From Prochlorococcus marinus CUG1433 (GTDB lineage Bacteria; Cyanobacteriota; Cyanobacteriia; PCC-6307; Cyanobiaceae), in the NCBI GenBank assembly GCA_017644425.1, contig JAEPLN010000001.1, forward strand, positions 1,240,001-1,304,000: a stretch of 64,000 nucleotides of DNA. Direction: 5' to 3'. The first letter of the stretch is position 1. The number at the start of each line of letters is the position of its first letter. A program made the translations under genes and the position numbers. Of the stretch, positions 1 through 7,209 are shown piece after piece. The notes under the pieces were generated by a model. It did no database searches and had not been told where the DNA came from. It worked only from the letters and a program-made list of their open reading frames with translations.

Positions 1-2
1 CT

Positions 3-95
3 GTCGGCAAAAAGGTAAGAAAATATTTGCCTTTTTTTATTGGATTTAAATTACTTACATTTACTGGATTTCTTACTTATGTAATTAATCGCTAA
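3..95 (+). CDS. C-terminal fragment of a small hydrophobic protein (start outside window)
   Basis: An open frame enters at the left edge and ends at TAA 93-95. The visible 30 residues are basic, then hydrophobic (YLPFFIGFKLLTFTGFLTYV), which fits the last membrane segment of a small membrane protein. Family not recognised. It could also be a chance open frame, because only 30 codons are visible. Confidence 0.4.
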   Translation, partial: VGKKVRKYLPFFIGFKLLTFTGFLTYVINR

Positions 96-169
96 TGGTC
101 TTGAATTTATCGGGCGAGTGATACTATTCTGAATTTTATTTATTCATATTTATTTAAATTTTGTATTTT

Positions 170-328
170 TTATACCTTTGAGCGCCTTGTTCCACCAAAG
201 GAATATTGGGGTTGTTTTGAAATGATATTCCAACATTCTTTGCAACAAAAAATCCAGTTTCTGTGAATTATTGATTTAACTCTGAAATGAATTTTATCTG
301 ACTTATTACACAAATCACATTTTTTCAT
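170..328 (-). CDS. Small Cys-motif protein, 52 aa, probable zinc ribbon
   Basis: ATG at 328, stop at 170. The protein is basic and carries CDLC at residues 4-7 and FCCKECW around residues 27-33, so two Cys pairs are spaced as in a zinc ribbon. Metal binding is inferred from the spacing. Short Cys-ribbon proteins of this kind are common and mostly uncharacterised in marine picocyanobacteria. No obvious partner gene lies next to it. Confidence 0.6.
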   Translation of the reverse strand: MKKCDLCNKSDKIHFRVKSIIHRNWIFCCKECWNIISKQPQYSFGGTRRSKV

Positions 329-351
329 AATTTGGATTTTATTAAATAACT

Positions 352-459
352 CTAGAATATAAAAGCTAATTTAAAATCACGGATAAGTTTTATTAATGCC
401 ATCATAAAGATGCACTCTTCATCATCTGAAGCAAAGTAGTGGTCATGATGAGTGCATTT
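352..459 (-). pseudogene. Open frame of 35 codons without a start codon
   Basis: Between an in-frame TAA (460-462) and a TAG (352-354) lies a 35-codon frame whose product looks protein-like (HHDHYFASDDEEC, then a hydrophobic-basic tail), but it has no ATG, GTG or TTG before residue 19. An ATG at 456-458 in another frame reads MHSS and stops. This may be a small gene with a damaged start or a frameshift, or a chance frame. It overlaps the hairpin at 410-457. Confidence 0.3.
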
Positions 460-470
460 TTATAATTTTT
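410..470 (+). other. Hairpin followed by a U-rich run, terminator-like
   Basis: ATGCACTC at 410-417 pairs with GAGTGCAT at 450-457, extended by CATCAT/ATGATG, with a loop of about 20 nt. The T-rich tract at 455-470 follows on the + strand. The form is that of an intrinsic terminator or a small RNA, but no + strand gene ends just upstream. It may instead be structure within the damaged small frame on the other strand. Confidence 0.4.
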
Positions 471-628
471 TAAACTTGATACTTTTATAATTAGAAATTT
501 AAACTTTCGAAACTCATATAATCTAAATTCTTATTTATTTTCTATTTATCTATATCCATAGAAAATTTAAAAAGTTGCCCACGGTTAGCTAAGTAACTTT
601 TTTATGATGATATAAATCGATTTCTTAA

Positions 629-772
629 ATGAACATTTACTTATTTTGGATATTATTCTTAGCTTTATGGGGCTTAGTTCCATTAATGATTATAAAAGGC
701 AGGACTGATGAAAAACCAAAACTAAAGACATCGCCGGAAGTTAATCCTAAAAAGAAAGGGTGGTTTAATTAA
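629..772 (+). CDS. Single-span membrane microprotein, 47 aa
   Basis: ATG at 629, TAA at 770. Residues 2-22 form one hydrophobic segment (LFWILFLALWGLVPLMII). A polar, Lys-rich tail follows and ends in KKKGWFN. By the positive-inside rule the tail should face the cytoplasm. Family not recognised. Similar single-span proteins recur at several places between 5 and 17 kb of this window. Confidence 0.55.
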   Translation: MNIYLFWILFLALWGLVPLMIIKGRTDEKPKLKTSPEVNPKKKGWFN

Positions 773-902
773 TGGTGACTTCTATGTTGCTTATTTGAAA
801 TTTTACCTTTAAAGAGAAAACGTTACCGATACTTTTTTTACTATCAAAAAAATATGTATTAACTTAGAAGGTAATTAGTAAATTTTAATATTAAAAAAGA
901 TT

Positions 903-1475
903 ATGAAAGATGATAAATTTCTTTTTCTAATCTTTATTGGTGGAAGAGCCCCAAAAGCAAATATTGAATTACATGATGTAAGATGGGAAGTAGGTTCAAA
1001 AATAGAAGATACTTTTGATTCTTTAAGGAATAATTGGTTCGGATCCCCAAATGGATTACATATTGATAGTTATAAAAAGATTGAATGGGTAGACGGATAT
1101 AAAATAAATCTGAGAAGAATAAAAAAAGATAGTAACAAAAAGATTAATTTCAACAATAATGTAAAAAATAAAAAAAAATTATGGTTCGTTAATCTTGGAG
1201 GATACGAAAAAGACTCTATGCAAGAAAGGCATGAATTTGGTCTTGTTGTAGCTAAAAACTCACAAGATGCAAAAAAAATAGCAAAATCTAAATGGTTATT
1301 AGGGTATAGAAAAACTCATCAAGATAATCTTTCTCTTGTGGAGAAGATTTCTGATGTAGATGATTGTGAAGTTATAAAAAATTTAGATCATTGGGAAATA
1401 GATTTAAAATTAGAAGATGAATTGAATGATCAAGATAATTCTCCAGATTGGGTTGGATATATGAAATTAGATTAA
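903..1475 (+). CDS. DUF1543 family protein, two tandem copies of the domain
   Basis: 190 aa with an ATG start. The N-terminal half has the DUF1543 pattern FIGGRAPKANIELHDVRW, then a segment on WFG and LHIDSY. The second half repeats it as LWFVNLGGY with a later ERHEF, followed by VVAKNSQDAKKIAKS and a DDCE stretch. Function is unknown for the family. The protein is soluble and acidic at its C-terminus. No operon partner is visible: the next gene converges from the other strand. Confidence 0.75.
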   Translation: MKDDKFLFLIFIGGRAPKANIELHDVRWEVGSKIEDTFDSLRNNWFGSPNGLHIDSYKKIEWVDGYKINLRRIKKDSNKKINFNNNVKNKKKLWFVNLGGYEKDSMQERHEFGLVVAKNSQDAKKIAKSKWLLGYRKTHQDNLSLVEKISDVDDCEVIKNLDHWEIDLKLEDELNDQDNSPDWVGYMKLD

Positions 1476-1523
1476 ATCACTTATTTTTAAATAAAAAATT
1501 AGAATTGTATAAGCCAAGATTAA

Positions 1524-2711
1524 TCAATCTTTAATAAGATAAAAATTATTTAAACTTTCCTTAGAGAAAAATCTCATAATAAATAATGAGATAAGAGCTG
1601 CTGAGTAGCCAGAAATATTTAGAAATGGTGGAAGTATTAATGGAAGAGCGATAATAATTTTTAATGAGGACTTTATTTTGTCATAACTAAAGATAAATAG
1701 GGGCACGTACCAAAATAAACCCATTATCCATGATATTGGATTAACTATATTAATCCAATTCATTATTGTAAAGAAGCATAAGATTGTTGAATATTTTGAG
1801 TACTTAAAGAGGCAAATGAGAGCTCCAATAGTGCCAATAATTCCGCTTAAAAATAAATTTTTAGATAGCAGGGGATTAGCAAATCCAAAAACAAAAAAGT
1901 GTGAATGAAATAAATTTCTTGCGTCGGATGTTCTTACCATCATAGAATCTTTTATGACTCCTAAATTATTTGGAAGCTCTTTCAAATCTCCAAGTGGCAT
2001 TTGGTTCCATGGAATGGTTATTCTTTCAATAAATGATTGTCTCCATTCAATAGGACATAAAATTAAGTTTAAAAAGTAAAGTATTAATAATGAAATTATT
2101 AGGTATATGAAAAATTTCTTTTTTCTATTACTTTTTAAAAAGGTTATTGATAATAATAAAGGAAATACTTTTATAAAACCTAAAATTGCAATTAAGCTAG
2201 CGCTTAAAAAAATTTTGTTTTTTTTATAAAAATGTAGAGAAATCAATGCCACAGAAACTATCAAAATTTCTATTTGACCTCTAGATATAATTGATAGAGC
2301 AGGAAAACTAATTCCAACAATAATTAAGGAATAAGGATTAATATCAAAAATTCTTTTTTTTATAGTAAAGAAGGTTAAAAATGAAATACTTAAAAGAGAA
2401 ATAAGATTAAAAATGTTTTTTGAAAGTTCATATGGTAAAGAAGCTAGAGGTGTGAAAATATAGGATGCTAATGGTGGATATTTCCAACCAGAAAATTTTG
2501 AAAGTTCAGAATTTATTGGTCCATAGAAATCATTACTTAGGGCGATATGATTTAAATAGGGATTTAGATTATTTAGTACAGATTTTCCTGCTAAATAAAA
2601 GGCTCTATAGTCAATAGCATATGTCTCATTACTTATGTAAAAAATAAGAAAAATTGGACTAAATGCAACAATATATTTATCCCACTCTATTTTCTTTTTT
2701 ATACTATTCAT
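1524..2711 (-). CDS. Membrane glycosyltransferase, GT87 (DUF2029) type
   Basis: 395 aa with an ATG start. The protein has about ten hydrophobic segments. The first extracytoplasmic loop reads DYRAFYLAGKSVLNNLNPY, which is the typical GT87 motif with the catalytic Asp. GT87 enzymes move a mannose-type sugar from a polyprenyl-phosphate carrier to an acceptor outside the cytoplasmic membrane. It is transcribed divergently from the GT2-GtrA gene 67 bp away, whose product would make such a lipid-linked sugar donor; that partnership is inference. Confidence 0.75.
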   Translation of the reverse strand: MNSIKKKIEWDKYIVAFSPIFLIFYISNETYAIDYRAFYLAGKSVLNNLNPYLNHIALSNDFYGPINSELSKFSGWKYPPLASYIFTPLASLPYELSKNIFNLISLLSISFLTFFTIKKRIFDINPYSLIIVGISFPALSIISRGQIEILIVSVALISLHFYKKNKIFLSASLIAILGFIKVFPLLLSITFLKSNRKKKFFIYLIISLLILYFLNLILCPIEWRQSFIERITIPWNQMPLGDLKELPNNLGVIKDSMMVRTSDARNLFHSHFFVFGFANPLLSKNLFLSGIIGTIGALICLFKYSKYSTILCFFTIMNWINIVNPISWIMGLFWYVPLFIFSYDKIKSSLKIIIALPLILPPFLNISGYSAALISLFIMRFFSKESLNNFYLIKD

Positions 2712-2778
2712 CCGAGTTATATTTTTTTAGTATTGAATTAAGATACTATATAATAATTAGGTTTAATAGTCCAAAGTA

Positions 2779-3870
2779 ATGATATCGATAGTTATACCTA
2801 CATTTAATGAAGTCGAAAATATAGTACCCCTTTTGAAGAATTTAACTGCCTTAATAAATGATTTTGAACATGAAATTATAGTTGTTGATGATGATTCTCC
2901 AGATGGAACTTCCGATGAAGTCAATAAATATATGGAGCTAAATAAAAGAATTAAATTAATAACAAGAATTGGAAGGTGTGGTTTATCAAGTGCTATTAAA
3001 GAAGGTTTGATTTTCGCTAAGGGAAAATATTTGTTAGTTCTTGACGGTGATGGTCAACATCATCCATCTTTTATTTTAGAAATGTTAGAGGAAATTAATA
3101 AAAATAAATTGGATGTTGTTATTGGAAGCAGGTTTCTTAACAACTCTAAACTAGAAGGATTATCAAATAAAAGAAGTTTAGGGTCAAAAATTGCTAATAA
3201 ATTGGCCAGAATATCTTTGCATAAAAATTATTCAAAATTAACGGATTATTTGAGTGGATGTTTTTGCTTAGAAAGAGAAATGACCAGGAAAATTATACGA
3301 AAAATTGAAATTAATGGATTTAAATTTTTATATGAATTACTTTCTTTAAGTAAAGGTGACCTGAATGTGAGTGAAATTCCATTAGTTTTTAAGGAGAGAA
3401 GATTTGGGAATTCAAAATTAGATATAGCCATTGTTTGGGATTTTCTGATATCAATTATTCATAACCTGACTTTTAGATTATTGCCAAGAAGGGCTATAAG
3501 TTTTGGATTAGTTGGTCTTTCTGGTGTATTTGTTCAACTTTTTATTACTTCATTTTTAGTGCATATATTTTTAATTGATTTTTATAGTGCGCTACCTTTC
3601 GCTGTGATTTTTGCAGCGACATCAAATTTTTTAATTAATAATCAGGTTACTTTTCGATCCGATAGATTAAAGAATTCAGCTTTGTTGGTTGGTCTTTTGA
3701 AATTTCTTTTGGTTGCCTCATTGCCTGTAATTGCAAATGTTGGCATAACAACAGCTTTTTATAAATATATATCTGCAGACACATTTATTGCTCAGATGGC
3801 AGGCATAGCTATTGTTTATGCTTGGAATTATTTAGCTAGTAGTTCGTTTGTATGGAGAAATTCTACTTAA
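2779..3870 (+). CDS. Polyprenyl-phosphate glycosyltransferase (GT2) fused to a GtrA domain
   Basis: 363 aa. Residues 1-225 form a GT2 domain of the dolichol-phosphate-mannose synthase type: VIPTFNEVENI near the start, VVDDDSPDGT, then DGDGQHHP as the metal-binding DxD region, and RRFGNSKL near 212. From about residue 235 there are four hydrophobic segments of the GtrA family, which anchor or flip polyprenyl-linked sugars. The expected reaction is transfer of a sugar from a nucleotide donor to polyprenyl phosphate at the inner face of the membrane. The neighbouring GT87 gene is a natural consumer of that product. Confidence 0.85.
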   Translation: MISIVIPTFNEVENIVPLLKNLTALINDFEHEIIVVDDDSPDGTSDEVNKYMELNKRIKLITRIGRCGLSSAIKEGLIFAKGKYLLVLDGDGQHHPSFILEMLEEINKNKLDVVIGSRFLNNSKLEGLSNKRSLGSKIANKLARISLHKNYSKLTDYLSGCFCLEREMTRKIIRKIEINGFKFLYELLSLSKGDLNVSEIPLVFKERRFGNSKLDIAIVWDFLISIIHNLTFRLLPRRAISFGLVGLSGVFVQLFITSFLVHIFLIDFYSALPFAVIFAATSNFLINNQVTFRSDRLKNSALLVGLLKFLLVASLPVIANVGITTAFYKYISADTFIAQMAGIAIVYAWNYLASSSFVWRNST

Positions 3871-3925
3871 TTTTTTTAATATGTACTATGAATTTATGTT
3901 TATAAAATTAATAAGAAGCAACTTT

Positions 3926-5077
3926 ATGAAATTAATTCTGAAGGTCCCCCTTATTGATCGTTGGTTAATTGGTCAGTTGCTACCACCTATGTTTTTTGCA
4001 ATCGGAGCATTTACTGCAGTCAGTTTAAGTGTTGGAATAATGTTTGATTTGGTAAGAAAAATCGTTGAGTTTGGATTGCCATTCCAAATTGCATTAAAAG
4101 TTCTGATTTTAAAACTTCCCGGTTTCCTTGTTTTATCATTTCCAATGTCAATGCTTCTGGCTACTTTATTGGCTTATGGGAAACTATCCTCTAATTCGGA
4201 ATTATTGGCTTTAAAAAGTTTAGGGTACACAAATAAAAGAATTATTTTGCCGGTAGTTTTGCTCTCATTATTAATGACATTTATAACTTTTAATTTTAAT
4301 GATAATCTTGTCCCTATTTCTAATCGAGTAGCAGAAAATATTATGAGGTCTTCTTTGGGAAAAGCTATCGGTAGTGAAGAGGGAAAGCATATTATGTTCT
4401 CCAGATATGGTTCGCAAATTGATTCTTCTAATCAGATTTCGAAATCGAATGAAAATTTAACTCATATTTTTTATGCAAAATTTTTTCGCAATAATTTTAT
4501 GGAAGAGGTAACTCTTATTGATTACTCAAGAATAGGTATTGAACAAACGCTTAAGGCAAAAAAAGGAGAATTTGATCAAAAAAGTAATCTTTGGATCTTT
4601 TATGATGGTCGATTAACTATTACTCAAGATGATGGGACAGTAAGTTTTATTAATTTTGATAAATATCAATATCCTTTAGGAGAAGGTCCGAGGGAGTTAG
4701 CGAAAGTACCCTCGGATGCGAATGATATGACATTAAAACAAGCAAAAAAGGCAGAGGCCCTATATAAAAAGTCTGGCAATGTAAAAGAAGCCAGAAGAAT
4801 GAGAGTGAGAATTCAGGAAAAATTCACTCTGCCAGCAGCTTGTTTAGTATTCGGTTTAATAGGAAGTGGTTTTGGTGTTAGATCAATTTCAAGATCATCA
4901 AAAAGTCAAGGATTTGGATTAAGTGTTCTTCTTATATTTGGATATTATGTTTTATCTTTCTTTTCCAGTTCCCTTGGAGTTAAGGGAATTTTGAATCCTT
5001 TTTTAGCTGCTTGGACACCAGTTTTCCTATCTCTTACAGTAGCGTTATTAATAATTAAACGATCAAGTAAAATATAA
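3926..5077 (+). CDS. LptF/LptG family permease (YjgP/YjgQ)
   Basis: With the ATG at 3926 the protein is 383 aa and begins MKLILKVPLIDRWLIGQLLPP, the usual N-terminus of the family. Earlier starts (TTG 3848, ATG 3881 or 3896) would overlap the preceding gene or add an odd leader. There are three hydrophobic spans at the N-terminus, a periplasmic jellyroll region in the middle, and three spans at the C-terminus. In proteobacteria LptF and LptG form the membrane part of the LPS exporter with LptB. No ATPase gene is adjacent. It follows the GT2-GtrA gene by 55 bp, so cotranscription is likely. Confidence 0.8.
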   Translation: MKLILKVPLIDRWLIGQLLPPMFFAIGAFTAVSLSVGIMFDLVRKIVEFGLPFQIALKVLILKLPGFLVLSFPMSMLLATLLAYGKLSSNSELLALKSLGYTNKRIILPVVLLSLLMTFITFNFNDNLVPISNRVAENIMRSSLGKAIGSEEGKHIMFSRYGSQIDSSNQISKSNENLTHIFYAKFFRNNFMEEVTLIDYSRIGIEQTLKAKKGEFDQKSNLWIFYDGRLTITQDDGTVSFINFDKYQYPLGEGPRELAKVPSDANDMTLKQAKKAEALYKKSGNVKEARRMRVRIQEKFTLPAACLVFGLIGSGFGVRSISRSSKSQGFGLSVLLIFGYYVLSFFSSSLGVKGILNPFLAAWTPVFLSLTVALLIIKRSSKI

Positions 5078-5190
5078 ATTCTATATTTTATTAGTAAATT
5101 TAAAAATAAGTAATTTTAGAATCCAAATTAAGAGATTATGGATTGAAATTAATTAAATTTATTGTTTAATTAGGATAAATTTAATTATTT

Positions 5191-5322
5191 ATGGGTTCTA
5201 AAGTACTGGAAAAAAAATGTAATTGCATTCATTGCATGGAAAAACAAGAACAATTGAACCGTTCTAAATTATATTGGACAAAAATTTCATCATTAAAACT
5301 AAAGAGTTGCTTTTTGGAATAA
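5191..5322 (+). CDS. Small Cys-rich protein, 43 aa
   Basis: ATG at 5191, TAA at 5320. The product is basic and holds a CNCIHC cluster at residues 10-15 plus a late Cys at 40. Metal binding is possible but not shown. Family not recognised. It lies alone in a gene-poor stretch. Confidence 0.4.
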   Translation: MGSKVLEKKCNCIHCMEKQEQLNRSKLYWTKISSLKLKSCFLE

Positions 5323-5680
5323 TAAATTAAGAGCATTTAAAAAAAATATTTCAATCCGCTAAAAGTGAATTATTTCTATTTTTCAATATTTATTTACTTT
5401 GCTACTGGTAGAATAAGATTTTTTTTCTCTATTTAATAGCCATAAAATCGCAATAATACTTAAAGGAATTAGGATAAAATCTAAAGACATTAAAAAATTA
5501 CTATGTAGTTTCTTTTTAGCAAAAGTATATTAATTTGGCAGCCATATAATTAATTACCTAATATTTTGGTAATTAGATAATGCAATAAAATTAATTTTGG
5601 AATTAAGCTTAAGAAAAGTGTTTGATTATAAGATTATTTTGTCAGTCTCATTAATAACTTAATTTTGTGATTGGATTCAA
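5323..5680. other. Gene-poor AT-rich stretch
   Basis: Apart from the 35-aa microprotein at 5383-5490, nothing coding is seen here on either strand. The sequence is mostly A/T runs up to the hairpin at 5681. Confidence 0.6.
5383..5490 (-). CDS. Single-span membrane microprotein, 35 aa
   Basis: ATG at 5490, TGA at 5383. Residues 3-19 are hydrophobic (LDFILIPLSIIAILWLL), followed by a short basic tail (NREKKSYS). The size and layout resemble small thylakoid subunits, but no known photosystem or cytochrome subunit is recognised. Confidence 0.4.
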   Translation of the reverse strand: MSLDFILIPLSIIAILWLLNREKKSYSTSSKVNKY

Positions 5681-5712
5681 AGAGCTTGCCCGTATCCCTA
5701 CCTGCAAGCTCT
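5681..5712 (-). ncRNA. Candidate small RNA hairpin with GTAGGGATAC loop (copy 1)
   Basis: Read on the minus strand, a perfect 9-bp stem (AGAGCTTGC / GCAAGCTCT) closes a 14-nt loop, AGGTAGGGATACGG. The same architecture with a different stem and nearly the same loop occurs on the + strand at 7210-7241. The 5' side of this element points away from the hli gene at 5978. A changed stem with a conserved loop argues for a structured RNA. It may belong to the cyanobacterial Yfr sRNAs, but I cannot assign it to one. Confidence 0.5.
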
Positions 5713-5787
5713 CATGACGAATAAGTTAAATTCAGATTATCTAAACCTAACCGGCTAAGCACTTCCTAAATGCTATAACCTAATATT

Positions 5788-5807
5788 ACTAAGTAAATTT
5801 ACTTAGT
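5788..5807. promoter_or_regulatory. Perfect 20-bp palindrome upstream of hli
   Basis: The 20 bases from ACTAAGTAAA onward equal their own reverse complement. The site lies about 120 bp before the -35 box of the hli promoter. A dimeric regulator could bind here; alternatively it is a chance palindrome in AT-rich DNA. Confidence 0.35.
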
Positions 5808-5926
5808 GTGAGTATAAATGCTTATTTTATCGCCTATTATCAACATCCACATAAATTAATTCTGCTAGGACTGCTTGAATTCTTATAAGCGGCAAAAGTT
5901 ATAGGGCCTGAAACCATTCTTCGAGC

Positions 5927-5955
5927 TTTACAAAAATTAATACTTGTGTTACATT
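5927..5955 (+). promoter_or_regulatory. Promoter of the first hli gene
   Basis: TTTACA at 5927-5932, a 17-bp spacer, and TACATT at 5950-5955, followed after 22 nt by the hli ATG. The second hli locus has the same -35 box, the same spacer length and TATATT. The leaders downstream are also alike. Confidence 0.6.
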
Positions 5956-5977
5956 TAGTTACACTTATTTTTTTTAA

Positions 5978-6184
5978 ATGTCCAACTCAGGAGTTACAAC
6001 AGAATCAGGTGGTAGACAAAATATGTTCCCGTCTGAAACTAGACCTTACATAGACGAATCCGTTTCTTATGATGGGTATCCTCAAAATGCTGAAAAAGTA
6101 AACGGAAGATGGGCTATGATTGGATTTATTGCACTTATTGGTGCTTACGTTACTACTGGCCAAATAATTCCAGGTATTTTCTAA
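5978..6184 (+). CDS. hli: High-light-inducible protein (Hli), 68 aa
   Basis: The C-terminal half has the chlorophyll-binding one-helix motif AEKVNGRWAMIGFIALIGAY followed by VTTGQIIPG. The helix includes the E-x-x-N-G-R-x-A-M pigment-ligand pattern. The first 35 residues are polar and strain-variable in this family. Hli proteins sit in the thylakoid membrane, bind chlorophyll and carotenoid, and protect photosystem II assembly and function under light stress. It is a single gene with its own promoter. The terminal TTGQIIPG block is shared with the two hli genes on the other strand. Confidence 0.92.
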   Translation: MSNSGVTTESGGRQNMFPSETRPYIDESVSYDGYPQNAEKVNGRWAMIGFIALIGAYVTTGQIIPGIF

Positions 6185-6210
6185 ATATTAACTTTCATTT
6201 TTTCTATAAT

Positions 6211-6339
6211 TTAAGTTAAATTTGAAAAAAGGAAAAACCAAATAAACACTATTATATTAAGTCCGAATATTATCCCTAGAAATAGATAAGCAAATTTTTT
6301 GCCGATAAATGCAGTATCTGGTTCCAGCTTTACTCTCAT
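6211..6339 (-). CDS. Single-span membrane microprotein, 42 aa
   Basis: ATG at 6339, TAA at 6211. A polar start (MRVKLEPDTAFIGKKF) is followed by a long hydrophobic segment (AYLFLGIIFGLNIIVFIWFFLF). It converges on the hli gene with 26 bp between the stops. The family is not recognised. The layout, with a short cytosolic N-terminus and one helix, suits a membrane-complex subunit, but that is a guess. Confidence 0.5.
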   Translation of the reverse strand: MRVKLEPDTAFIGKKFAYLFLGIIFGLNIIVFIWFFLFSNLT

Positions 6340-6662
6340 ATAAAAAAATCATAAGACTATGACTTTAACAGTGTTTTATTAATTTTTTTATGTTTGAAAG
6401 TAAAATTAAGATTATTTAATTAATTATCAATCTTGACTATATTTTTTTTGTTTTATAAATATTGCCCCTAAATTAATAATTAAATCAATTTTTAAAAAAT
6501 TTCTTGTCCATAGTTAATAGTACAGTTGATTAGAAATACACTTATTTATTTTAAGGGAATAGTCTTAAACGATTATTAGTTTTTATACTATTTTTTATAT
6601 AATTCTAAAAATAAAATTTGAATATTTTTCTTTACACGAAACGAAGATAATTTAAAATGCAA
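6340..6662. other. Gene-free AT-rich stretch
   Basis: No supported reading frame, RNA gene or repeat is seen on either strand. Many T and A runs occur. It ends at the terminator of the minus-strand hli operon. Confidence 0.6.
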
Positions 6663-6692
6663 CAAAAAAAACCGAATTTTGAATTCGGTTTT
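6663..6692 (-). terminator. Intrinsic terminator of the hli pair
   Basis: On the minus strand the arms AAAACCGAAT and ATTCGGTTTT form a hairpin with a very short loop, followed by a run of eight T. It lies 24 bp past the stop of the downstream hli gene. It is nearly symmetric, so it could also act weakly on the + strand. Confidence 0.75.
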
Positions 6693-6716
6693 ATGATAAA
6701 GCAACTAGAAATAATT

Positions 6717-6857
6717 TTAAATAAATCCCGGTATTATTTGCCCAGTAGTTAGATAAGCCCCGATGAGAGCAATGAAACCAACCATAGCAAATCTTCCGTT
6801 AAGTTTTTCAGCTACAATTTTTTCTTTTTCTACAATTTTAGATTCTGTAGTTTTCAT
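6717..6857 (-). CDS. hli: High-light-inducible protein (Hli), 46 aa
   Basis: The ATG at 6857 overlaps the stop of the upstream hli gene by one base (TAATG), so the two are translationally coupled. After a charged leader (MKTTESKIVEKEKIVAEK) comes the one-helix chlorophyll-binding segment LNGRFAMVGFIALIGAY and the end TTGQIIPGFI. It acts in the thylakoid membrane as a photoprotective chlorophyll-binding protein. A longer frame that reads from the upstream gene into this one is an artefact of the overlap. Confidence 0.9.
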   Translation of the reverse strand: MKTTESKIVEKEKIVAEKLNGRFAMVGFIALIGAYLTTGQIIPGFI

Positions 6858-6964
6858 TAGAACCAACCTGGAATAATCTGTCCGGTAGTTACATAAGCAC
6901 CAACTGCTGCGACGAAACCCAACATTGCTGCCCAACCATTAAAACGTTCTGCTTCAGGAGTCAT
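6857..6964 (-). CDS. hli: High-light-inducible protein (Hli), very short, 35 aa
   Basis: ATG at 6964. The whole protein is little more than the helix: MTPEAERFNGWAAMLGFVAA then VGAYVTTGQIIPGWF. The usual Arg after N-G is replaced by Trp (NGW in place of NGR), yet E, N and M of the pigment-binding pattern remain. It is the first gene of a two-gene hli operon with a strong promoter 24 bp upstream. Members this short are known among Prochlorococcus Hli proteins and may work as heterodimers with the neighbouring product. Confidence 0.88.
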   Translation of the reverse strand: MTPEAERFNGWAAMLGFVAAVGAYVTTGQIIPGWF

Positions 6965-6988
6965 TTTTAAAAGAATAATTTGTAAACA

Positions 6989-7017
6989 AATATAACATAT
7001 TTATTTATTTATGTAAA
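6989..7017 (-). promoter_or_regulatory. Promoter of the hli pair
   Basis: On the minus strand: TTTACA (7017-7012), a 17-bp spacer, TATATT (6994-6989), then 24 nt to the ATG at 6964. The geometry and the T-rich leader match the promoter of the single hli gene at 5978. Confidence 0.65.
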
Positions 7018-7095
7018 GAAAATTTCTAGAAATTCATGATTTTGTTTGGTTAGTCTTAATAGTGCAACAAATATGTATCAAAATATACTCTTACG

Positions 7096-7185
7096 TCGAT
7101 ATGGTTTCTTGATTATGATTTTGAAAATTGGAAATATGAAATCACATCAAGAAACCTTTTTTTAAGTTATAAATCCTCATATCGA
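7096..7185 (+). terminator. Strong hairpin with T7 run, plus an outer alternative stem
   Basis: GGTTTCTTGAT at 7103-7113 pairs perfectly with ATCAAGAAACC at 7146-7156, followed by seven T (7157-7163): a terminator form with a 32-nt loop. In addition TCGATATG at 7096-7103 is complementary to CATATCGA at 7178-7185, so a second, enclosing stem is possible. No + strand gene ends upstream. It may end a small transcript or belong to an sRNA. Confidence 0.5.
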
Positions 7186-7209
7186 GCTAATTTAAATTAA
7201 TATATATTG

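Noticed and set aside
6717-6935. A 72-residue frame covering parts of both minus-strand hli genes
   Set aside because: Its first third is the wrong frame of the upstream hli gene. The real genes start at ATG 6964 and ATG 6857.
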